Source: an uncultured Geobacter sp.
GTDB lineage: Bacteria > Desulfobacterota > Desulfuromonadia > Geobacterales > CAIOGM01
Assembly (NCBI GenBank): GCA_903902855.1
Contig: CAIUWK010000026.1
Span: forward strand, 1 to 64,000
Direction of reading: 5' to 3'
DNA length: 64,000 nucleotides
The translations under genes were made by a program, and so were the position numbers. The number at the start of each line of letters is the position of its first letter. The first letter of the stretch is position 1. Under the pieces are notes generated by a model, which saw only the letters and a list, made by a program, of their open reading frames with translations, made no database searches and was not told the origin of the DNA. Of the stretch, positions 35,919 to 44,300 are shown piece by piece.

Positions 35919-37556
35919 GCGTGGGAGGCGTCCCCGCGTGCGCTTTTCGGCGGATTGCACCACTCGTACCTGCGCTGCCGGGAAAATAAACGAAACACCC
36001 TGAATGCCCTTCGCTTCGAGGTAAACCTGGAAGAGAACCTGTATTCCCTGGCCGAAGAACTGAGTTCGGGGGGCTATCTCCCATCTCGCTCCATCCGTTT
36101 CGTGGTGGAACGCCCCAAGTTGCGGGAGATCGTTGCGGCGGACTTCCGCGACCGGGTGGTGCATCATTTTCTGGTTGAGCGGTTGGAGCGGATTTTCGAA
36201 CCGGTGTTTATCCATGACAGCTACGCCTGCCGGGTGGGCAAGGGGGTTCATGCCGCACTGGAGCGGACGCGGGAATTCATCCGCAAGGGGACGAGCAACG
36301 GACATATTCCTCTTTACGCCCTGCACCTTGATGTCAAAAATTTTTTCATGACTATCGATAAGCGGATATTGAGCGGAATGGTGGAAGATCGGCTGGTAAA
36401 AGAAGCGAGAAGCGGAAGGGCGCATGGCGGGGAGTCTCTGCTTTCGGCGAACCGTTTAGCACTGCCGCTGCTCACCCCCCCGGAGGGGGAAGTTTCTCTT
36501 CCCTTCCTTAATCGTCTGGCGCAGACGATCATAGACCATAATCCCATGGAGGGGCGCATAGATAAGGGGCCGCGCCGTCTGCTTGACCGGATTCCTCCTC
36601 ACAAGAGCCTGCGGTACGCGCCGTCCGGTACCGGCCTGCCGGTTGGGAACCTTACCAGCCAGTTCTTCGCCAACGTCTACCTGAACGAGCTGGACCAGTT
36701 CTGCAAACATACCCTGAAATGCGGATTTTACCTGCGTTATTGTGATGATTTCCTGATTCTCCATAACGATCCGAAGCGGCTTGAATACCTTCGGGAAGAG
36801 GTCCGGAAATTTCTTTCGGAACGACTCCGGCTGGAGCTGAACACTCGCTATGCCGCCATAACCGACCTGCGTAACGGCATCGATTTTATAGGCTACATCA
36901 TCAGGCCCGACTACGTGCTGGTAAGGCGGCGTTCGGTCAACAACCTCCGAGCACGGCTTCAAAAGTTTGAGCGTTCTTTTGTTACGGAATGGGGAATGGG
37001 CGAAACTAACGCCGCACCTACTGCACCGTTGACCGTAGTTTCACCAATGGCGGACAAAGCGGATGAGCCTCGCCGTACCTCAACGGCGATCTTGATCCGT
37101 CATGACCCTGTAGCTGTGGAGCGTCTGCGCGGTGTGCTGGCCTCCTATTGTGGCCATTTCAAATGGGCCGACACCAACCGTCTGCGGCGGGCGATCTTCA
37201 GCAGGTACGCTTTTCTCTCGGCATTTTATCGTCATAACCAACGTGGAATGCCGGTGTTTATGGTCACTGCCCCGCAGCGGCAAACTACATTACTGGGGCA
37301 ATGTCGCTCATTGGCCGGAAGGTTTCCGGACGCCGCGGTTTTTTTGCAAGTGGGGCGATATTACCGGCGTCTTGGACGACATCATGGCCGCTTCACCAGC
37401 GGCGTCCGTGCCTGTCGGCTCGACTACTGGGCTGATGAACGGATAAAAGCCGGTAAGACCGTCATTATCATGCGGGAAACGGGCCGGCGTTTTGGGCGAT
37501 TGCTGGAAAGAGCGCCGGCTGTGACACTACTGCCGCGAGTTGATAGAAGCAAATAA
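35898..37556 (+). CDS. DGR reverse transcriptase with C-terminal MutS-I-like extension
   Basis: From GTG 35898 the product is 552 residues. RT motifs: ADFRDRVVHHFLVERLERIF, motif A with Asp145 in LHLDVKNFF, VGNLTSQ at 249-255 (the [IVL]GxxxSQ form of DGR enzymes), and YCDD at 281-284. A proline/serine-rich insert of roughly 40 residues lies between motifs A and B. After the thumb region (about 400) a C-terminal part, FPDAAVFLQVGRYYRRLG to AGKTVIIMRETG, resembles MutS domain I, as in MSL accessory proteins; this match is by eye. The start is unresolved: the frame is open through the TR up to GTG 35607, with ATG 35850 and TTG 35955 as other options. Confidence 0.9.
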   Translation: MWPVRSGAWEASPRALFGGLHHSYLRCRENKRNTLNALRFEVNLEENLYSLAEELSSGGYLPSRSIRFVVERPKLREIVAADFRDRVVHHFLVERLERIFEPVFIHDSYACRVGKGVHAALERTREFIRKGTSNGHIPLYALHLDVKNFFMTIDKRILSGMVEDRLVKEARSGRAHGGESLLSANRLALPLLTPPEGEVSLPFLNRLAQTIIDHNPMEGRIDKGPRRLLDRIPPHKSLRYAPSGTGLPVGNLTSQFFANVYLNELDQFCKHTLKCGFYLRYCDDFLILHNDPKRLEYLREEVRKFLSERLRLELNTRYAAITDLRNGIDFIGYIIRPDYVLVRRRSVNNLRARLQKFERSFVTEWGMGETNAAPTAPLTVVSPMADKADEPRRTSTAILIRHDPVAVERLRGVLASYCGHFKWADTNRLRRAIFSRYAFLSAFYRHNQRGMPVFMVTAPQRQTTLLGQCRSLAGRFPDAAVFLQVGRYYRRLGRHHGRFTSGVRACRLDYWADERIKAGKTVIIMRETGRRFGRLLERAPAVTLLPRVDRSK

Positions 37557-37602
37557 TAAACTATGTACTTTGATCATTATGTCTGGACCAGGAGCCTTTA
37601 TC

Positions 37603-40551
37603 ATGAAACGTCTGCTTTCTATCTTGTTCGTGCTCTGTATTGTTCACGTTTTAATAAGCAGTAACCATTCCCATGCCGCCGGTACTCTGCTTCCCGCTAC
37701 TGGGCAGACAACCAGTTATGTGACCGCTGATGATGGTGCGCTCAAAAAAGGGGTCGGCTGGTCAACCCCCCGCTTTACCGACCTCACCGATGGCACGGTG
37801 CAGGATAATCTGACCGGCCTCGTCTGGCTGAAGAACGCCGGCTGTTTCGGTTCACAGCCATGGTCAACCGCACTTTCCTCCGCCAAAGGGCTGAAGAGCG
37901 GCGCTTGCGGATTGTCCGACGGTTCCGTTGCCGGCGACTGGCGGCTCCCCAACGTGGAGCAACTGGAGAGCCTGGTGGATCTTTCCCGGTACAGTCCGGC
38001 CCTGCCGTTTGGGCATCCTTTCATTAGCGTTCAGGCGTACTACTACTGGTCTTCCAGTACGGGCGCAAACTATACCGACTACGCCTGGTTCGTCAATATG
38101 AGCTACGGTTACGTGGGCTACGGCTATAAGACCTACAACTACTACGTGTGGCCGGTTCGTTCGGGACAGATTTGGGCCTTGGATTCTTTGATCATTCGTG
38201 GTCTGTCAAGCTTCGGTAATCAAGCCATGGGGGCAACCGGCGCCCCACGACTGTTTTCTCTGACCAATACCGGCTCAACCGCGCTCCCCATCACCGCCAT
38301 CGCCATAAGCGGCGCCAATCCTGATCAGTTCACGGTTGCTCCCGGCGGTACAGCTCCCTGCACGAGTTTAACGCCTACCTTGGCAGCCGGAGAGAAATGC
38401 ACCTTCAACCTTTCCTTCTCTCCCTCCAGTAGTGGCGCTAAAACCGCCAACCTGACCATCAGTACCGGCGCCGGCAGCAAGGATATTCCGCTCACCGCCC
38501 TTGCGTACAGCACCGTTCTCGGCATGGTCGTCGATTGGTCCACCGGCCTGCCGGTACCCGGCGCCACGGTTACGCTGAATACCGGAGCAAGCGTCACCAC
38601 CGACGCCACCGGCGCCTATACCTTTGGTACTGCCATCACCCTCGGCGTCTATAACATCACCGTCACCAAAAACGGCTTTCAAACCACAACCGTTAATAAT
38701 CTCGTGGTTACTGACACCGCTTCCGTGCTGGCCGACGTCTGGCTCCCAACTGTCGGGTTTCTCAACATGCCGCTGCAGCAGGCCCTGCCTGCCGGCCCCG
38801 GAACTGCATATTCCGATCGACTCAAGGTCGCCGGAGGAACCTTGCCCTATCTGTTTGCCCTTGCCTGGGGATCTCTCCCCATCGGCCTGAATCTCGATCC
38901 CGCCACCGGCATTATCAGCGGAACTCCCCCTGTCGGTTCCGACGGCGACTACACCTTTGCGGTGGGGGTGACGGACGCCGCGCTCCCCTATGCAAGCTAT
39001 GCCGAGACGCAGTTGACCATTAATGTTGCTCCGCCTCTGACAATCTCTACCCCTGCTGCACTCGCCAAGGGAATAGTCGCTACCCCCTACACCTCCACTA
39101 TTGCCGTCGGCGGCGGTTCGGGGACGAAGCTCTTTACCCTTTTAACAGGAACGCTTCCGCCGGGAGTCACGCTCTCCACAGCGGGAATCCTCAGCGGCAC
39201 GCCGAACAGCGCCGGCACGTATTCGTTTACCATCAAGGTCACCGACGGCGCCAACCGCACGGCAACGGGACAATTCACCATAACTATCGTCCCGCGACTG
39301 CTCATCACCACCACCCGCCTTTCCGACGCCTTTACCGCTGTTCCCTATTCGCAGACTCTCACCGGAACCGGCGGCGAAGGTGGTTACAGCTGGGAACTCC
39401 TCTCCGGCACACTTCCGGCGGGGATCACGTTCAACGGCGTTACCGGCATCATCAGCGGCACCGCCGGCACTCCCATGAGCCTGCCTTTGACCCTCAAACT
39501 TACGGACTCCGGAAGCAGATCGACCCAGCAGGCGTTCACCCTCAACGTGGTCGCCCCTCTGTCAATCACCACCACGATCCTCCCCGACGCCCATGTGGGG
39601 GTCGCCTATTCCCAGCCGGTGCTGAAGAGCGGCGGGATTGCACCGTATTCGTTCGGCTATTCAGGACAGTTGCCGCCGGGACTTGCCCTGGATGCCGCCA
39701 CCGGCGTTATTTCCGGCACCCCGTCAACCTCCGGATTCGTCAACTTCGGGATCACGCTCTCCGATGGTACCTGGCCCACGCCGCAGAACGCCGGCAGGAA
39801 TCTCAGCATCAGGAGCGTGATCGATCTTCCCCTGACCGTGAATCTCACCGGCAACGGCATGGTAACCAGTACTCCTCCCCAGGTTTCCTGCGCCACCGGA
39901 ACCTGTAACTACCCGGTGGGGACCGGCTATACGCTGCTCCTCCATGCGGAACCGGCGCCCGGTTCCCTTTTCTCCGGCTGGAATGGCGCTTGTAGCGGGA
40001 TGAATGACTGCAGCATCCTCATGTCGGCGGCCAAGAGCGTCACCGCCACCTTCGGCAGTTTCAAAACCTTGAATGTCACGACTGCCGGCGACGGCACGGT
40101 CAACAGCTTCTCCCCGGGGATCAACTGCCCCGGCAACGCCTGCTCGCACAGCTACCCGGCAGGAGAGAGCGTCACCCTGCTGGAAACCCCCAGCAGTTGG
40201 GCGCTGTTCAAGGGGTGGTCCGGCGACTGCAGCGGTTACGGCACTTGTACCTTCAGCATGGACACGGCCAAGGGGGTGCTCGCCACCTTTGCCGCCGCTC
40301 CCAGGGTGATGATCGGAGCGGCGGACTATCCGACCCTCCAGGATGCCTACAACGTGGCATCGGACAAAGCCGTCATCCAGCTACTGAACGACGTGAACGT
40401 GGGAACCCTGACGGCCGACCACCCCGTGACCATAACCGTCAGCGGCGGCAACAACGCCGAGTACACGGTGCACTCCGGTTCCACGGAAATCCAGGGGCCG
40501 GTGACGCTTCGGTCAGGAACGGTGATTTTCGAGGGGGTGACGGTGCGGTAG
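37603..40551 (+). CDS. DGR target protein 2: multidomain adhesin-like protein with internal variable region
   Basis: A 982-residue exported protein. Signal peptide (LLSILFVLCIVHVLI), DUF1566 domain to about 190 with VR2 at residues 143-188, a choice-of-anchor/ASPM-type Ig domain (about 200-300), a carboxypeptidase-regulatory-like domain (VPGATVTLNTG), four putative-Ig (He_PIG) repeats each with GTPP/ISGT motifs, two InlB-type beta repeats with FSGWNGACSG and FKGWSGDCSG, and a C-terminal module ending TVIFEGVTVR. ATG 37603 has AGGAG eight bases upstream; an ORF start at 37540 would precede the signal peptide. The end of the RT gene lies 47 bases upstream. Likely surface-exposed and ligand-binding. 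Confidence 0.85.
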   Translation: MKRLLSILFVLCIVHVLISSNHSHAAGTLLPATGQTTSYVTADDGALKKGVGWSTPRFTDLTDGTVQDNLTGLVWLKNAGCFGSQPWSTALSSAKGLKSGACGLSDGSVAGDWRLPNVEQLESLVDLSRYSPALPFGHPFISVQAYYYWSSSTGANYTDYAWFVNMSYGYVGYGYKTYNYYVWPVRSGQIWALDSLIIRGLSSFGNQAMGATGAPRLFSLTNTGSTALPITAIAISGANPDQFTVAPGGTAPCTSLTPTLAAGEKCTFNLSFSPSSSGAKTANLTISTGAGSKDIPLTALAYSTVLGMVVDWSTGLPVPGATVTLNTGASVTTDATGAYTFGTAITLGVYNITVTKNGFQTTTVNNLVVTDTASVLADVWLPTVGFLNMPLQQALPAGPGTAYSDRLKVAGGTLPYLFALAWGSLPIGLNLDPATGIISGTPPVGSDGDYTFAVGVTDAALPYASYAETQLTINVAPPLTISTPAALAKGIVATPYTSTIAVGGGSGTKLFTLLTGTLPPGVTLSTAGILSGTPNSAGTYSFTIKVTDGANRTATGQFTITIVPRLLITTTRLSDAFTAVPYSQTLTGTGGEGGYSWELLSGTLPAGITFNGVTGIISGTAGTPMSLPLTLKLTDSGSRSTQQAFTLNVVAPLSITTTILPDAHVGVAYSQPVLKSGGIAPYSFGYSGQLPPGLALDAATGVISGTPSTSGFVNFGITLSDGTWPTPQNAGRNLSIRSVIDLPLTVNLTGNGMVTSTPPQVSCATGTCNYPVGTGYTLLLHAEPAPGSLFSGWNGACSGMNDCSILMSAAKSVTATFGSFKTLNVTTAGDGTVNSFSPGINCPGNACSHSYPAGESVTLLETPSSWALFKGWSGDCSGYGTCTFSMDTAKGVLATFAAAPRVMIGAADYPTLQDAYNVASDKAVIQLLNDVNVGTLTADHPVTITVSGGNNAEYTVHSGSTEIQGPVTLRSGTVIFEGVTVR
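38029..38166 (+). repeat. DGR variable repeat VR2
   Basis: 138 bases, the same length as the TR and co-linear with it. There are 19 substitutions, all on template adenines, mainly Asn codons turned into Tyr, Gly or Ser. Both ends share the invariant GTTCAGGCG and CCGGTTCGTTCGGGA blocks. It lies inside the gene, followed by about 794 further codons. Confidence 0.95.
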
Positions 40552-40637
40552 GGGAGGGACGTACTGAGTGACTGTGACGTCAAGGACTCCCCATCTTGAG
40601 ACAAGAGGGGGAAGGGGGGAGTTATGATGATTGGGGT
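40551..40637 (+). repeat. 87-bp direct repeat, copy 1
   Basis: Starts at the last base of the target 2 stop codon (GGGGAGGGACGTACTGAGTG) and matches 45017-45103 with about ten differences. It includes a small inverted repeat CTTGAGACAAG. The two copies bracket the nucleotidyltransferase and RCC1 genes. Confidence 0.85.
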
Positions 40638-40691
40638 ACGTGCTTAAATCAAGAAAATCACGGTGCAGACAGGGTGGGTATGGATGATCAA

Positions 40692-40787
40692 TCAATTTGA
40701 AGGCGAGGATATTGTTGAAATAAAATCGTCAACTGTAGCATGAAGGCGGGAATAGACAAATTCTTCACGCAGTTCTTCCGCGCTCAT
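40692..40787 (-). CDS. Very small ORF coupled to the nucleotidyltransferase
   Basis: A 31-codon frame starting MSAEELREEFVYSRLHATVD whose ATG overlaps the TGA of the nucleotidyltransferase gene. Acidic and helical. In MNT/HEPN modules a HEPN partner gene follows or precedes MNT; this might be the residue of such a partner, but it is too short to assign. Confidence 0.3.
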   Translation of the reverse strand: MSAEELREEFVYSRLHATVDDFISTISSPSN

Positions 40788-41053
40788 ATCAGTTTTCGGC
40801 CCCGGCGTTCGATCAATTGCGTGAAACGGGTCTGTGGGGAAAGCGCTACGAGATCAAGCGGGACATTTAGCTCCTGTTCCAGCCTCGCCGCCAGTTCGTA
40901 CAGCTTCCAGCCGGGAACACCGTCGCATGCCAGATCCAGATCACGGGCAGTGTCGGGAGTGTCGACTGCGCTTCCGAAGAGAAACAGACGGGTCGCCCCA
41001 TAACTGCGGGCGAGCGTGGTGATGAGGGAGAATTGTTCGGCGTTGATGGCCAT
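40784..41053 (-). CDS. MNT-type minimal nucleotidyltransferase
   Basis: The 89-residue protein has the nucleotidyltransferase signature LFLFGSAVDTPDTARDLDLA (GS followed by D-x-D) and a downstream acidic strand PLDLVAL. MNT proteins are often antitoxins that AMPylate HEPN toxins. ATG 41053 has AAAGGA upstream; a longer frame to 41104 adds residues unlike the family. No HEPN gene is visible beside it. Confidence 0.8.
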   Translation of the reverse strand: MAINAEQFSLITTLARSYGATRLFLFGSAVDTPDTARDLDLACDGVPGWKLYELAARLEQELNVPLDLVALSPQTRFTQLIERRGRKLI

Positions 41054-41196
41054 GGTAAAGTCCTTTCTTGCCGTGACTGTAGCAAATTGACGTGGTAAAA
41101 ACAAGAGTTACAAGAGGATCACCAAGCCATGAGCGTTCCATCAACTATCCCACCTTTTGTAGTACCTGCTCCCTCTCCCCTCAGTGGGAGACCTGT

Positions 41197-41214
41197 CCTG
41201 AGCGAAGTCGAAGG
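41197..41214. repeat. Short repeat CCTGAGCGAAGTCGAAGG
   Basis: This 18-base sequence recurs in inverted orientation at 44970-44987, so inverted copies flank the RCC1 gene. The motif is common in bacterial intergenic palindromes. Confidence 0.6.
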
Positions 41215-41329
41215 AGGGTCAGGGTGAGGGTGAGGGGTGGTTTAGTATCATCTTGATTGCAAACCCGTTACGTTGAGTGATGACTCAATTGTGTTGCATG
41301 CTGCCCCGATAGTGTGAGAGGAAAAGAGG

Positions 41330-44300
41330 ATGAATATGGAAACCGGACGGAACTACCTGTTATTGCTGACACGGATGCTTATGGTTTTGTCTCTGGTGAC
41401 CTTGGCGGCGCCTTGTGCTACGTATGCGATCGCAGCCGTCACACCTCCCACCATTATGGCGGTCACCCCGTCCGATCAGGCCGTCGGCGTGGCGGTAACG
41501 ACGCCGGTTACCGCCATGTTCAGCCATGATATGGACTCGGCCTCCATCACCACCGGGAGCTTCACTATATCGCGCACGATCGGGATCAAGGCTATCGCCG
41601 CCGGCGGGTCTCGCACAGTGGCTCTGAAGGGTGACGGCACGGTGGTTGACTGGGGTGCAAACACGAGTGGCCAGTCGACGGTACCTGCCGGGTTGTCCGG
41701 GGTGACGGCGGTTGCCGCCGGGTATGGTCACACGGTAGCTCTGATGGGAGACGGCACGGTGGTCACCTGGGGGGATAACACTTATGGCAAGACTACGGTA
41801 CCTGCCGGGTTGTCCGGGGTGACGGCCATTGCAGCCGGTGGATCTCACACGGTGGTCTTGAAGGATGACGGTACGGTGGTTGCATGGGGGGATAACTGGT
41901 ATGGCCAAGTGACGGTGCCGGCTGGTTTGACTGAAGTGACGGCCATTGCCGCCGGGTCGGGGCACACGGTGGCCCTGAAGGATGATGGGACGGTGGTTGC
42001 CTGGGGATGTAACGACTCCGGCCAGATCACGGTGCCGGCTGGTTTGTCCGGAGTAATCGCCATAGCCGCAGGAGGGAGTCACACGGTGGCCCTGAAAGGG
42101 GACGGCACGGTGGTTGCCTGGGGGGATAACTCTTATTACCAGACGACGGTGCCGACTGGTTTGTCCGGGGTGACGGCTATCGTTACGGGGACGAATCACA
42201 CGGTGGCTCTAAAAGGCGACGGCACGGTAGTCGCCTGGGGGGATAACTCTTATGGCGAGACGATGGTACCTGCCGGTTTGTCCGGAGTGACGGCTATCGC
42301 CGCCGGTGGAGATCATACGCTGGCCCTGAAGTGGGACGGTACGATGGTACTCTGGGGGGATAACGATTCCGGCCAGTCGACGATACCGGCAAGTTTGTCC
42401 GGCGTGACGGCCATAGCCACCGGGTTTGGGCACACGGTAGCTCTGAAGGGGAACGGGGTGGTGGTCGCCTGGGGGAAAAACGACTATGGCCAGTCGACGG
42501 TACCTGCCGGGTTGTCCGGGGTGACGGCGGTTGCCGCCGGGTCGGGTTACACGGTGGCCCTGAAGGGGGACGGGACGGTTGTCGCCTGGGGGGAGAACTC
42601 TTATGGCCAGATGACGGTACCTGTTGGTCTGTCCGGGGTAATTGCCATAGCCGCAGGGGGGAGTCACATGGTGGCTCTGAAAGGGGACGGGACGGTGGTT
42701 GCCTGGGGGGGGAACGACTCCGGTCAGACGACGGTACCGGCGGGCTTGTCCGGGGTGGCGGCCATTGCCGTTGGGTCGGGGCACACGGTGGCCCTGAAGG
42801 ATGATGGGACGGTGGTTGCCTGGGGATGTAACGACTCCGGCCAGATCACGGTGCCGGCTGGTTTGTCCGGGGTAATCGCCATAGCCGCAGGAGGGAGTCA
42901 CACGGTGGCCCTGAAAGGAGACGGCACGGTGGTTGTCTGGGGGGATAACTCTTCCGGTCAATCGACGGTGCCGGCTGGGTTGTCCGGAGTAATTGCCATC
43001 GCCGCAGGGTGGAGTCACACGGTGGCTCTGAAGAGCGACGGCACGGTGGTTGCCTGGGGGAATAACTGGTATGGCGAGACCACGGTACCGGCGGGATTGT
43101 CCGGGGTAACGGTTATCGCTGCCGGTGGATATCATACGGTGGCCCTGAAGGGAGACGGCACGGTGGCATGGGACAGCGATTCATTCATTACCTCGCCGCT
43201 GTCGATCTATGATTTCGTCGTGCCGGGTACGATCAGCTACAATCCGGCCACCCGGACCGCAACGTATACCCCGTCCACACCATTAACGGTCGGCATCACC
43301 TACCTTGTCACGGTGAATACCGGCGTGAAGGCGCTGAACGGCAGCCACCCGGCAGCCGATACCACCTGGAGTTTCAGCGCCGGCATACCGGTGGACGGTC
43401 AATGCGGTAGCGATTCCGGTGCAACTCTCACCGGTCCGCCCGTCAACCTCTGTGCCGCCGGGACACCCTATAATCTCACCGGTATCGGTCCGTGGGCCTG
43501 GACCTGCCGGGGAAGTTATAGCATGAGTGACGCAGGTTGTTCTGCCGGCATCCAGACCAATGTCCTGACGGTGACGACCTCCGGAGTCGGCGCCGTCACG
43601 GCTACCCCCGGCCCGCTCACCTGGAGCGGTGCTACCGGAGCCGCAGTCTACAACTACGGGACAAGCGTGACGCTCATTCCCAATCCCACCGCTTTGTCCA
43701 CCAGCGGCGTGATCTTCAAGGGATGGGCGGGTGCCTGTAGCGGCATGGGAAACCCCGCCAATAACAACGCCTGTTCGATTACCATGACCACCGCGACCGG
43801 TGTCACCGCGACCTTCGGACCGGCCCCGATCACCATAACTACCACGGCAGGCTCCGGCGGGAGCATCACCCCGACGACCATCGTAGATTACGGTAGCACT
43901 ATTACGGTCACCGTCACCCCCGCCATCGGCTATCACATAGCCACGGTGGTGGTTGACGGACTCAGCCAAACGGTGGCAGATCCGAAAAACTTCAGTGCCG
44001 GTTTCGACAATGTCACGGCAAACCATACCGTTTCGGCCGGCTTCGCCATCGACACGTTCACGGTTACCTTCAGCAGCGGAGGTAATGGCTCTCTCACCGG
44101 CAGCACCACCCAAAGCGTCACCTATGGCGGAAGTTCCTCGCCGGTGACCGCCGCCCCCGACAGTGGCTACCATTTCGTCACCTGGACCGGCGCCGGTGGC
44201 GTCGTCACCGGCAGTGCCGCTTCGCTTATGGTCGGCAATGTTACGAACGATATAACTGTTACGGCCAATTTCGCCCAGGACATCTATTACACTCTGAACC

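Noticed and set aside
41632-43160. Regular repeats as a CRISPR array
   Set aside because: They are in-frame 117-bp coding repeats of RCC1 type with no spacer structure.
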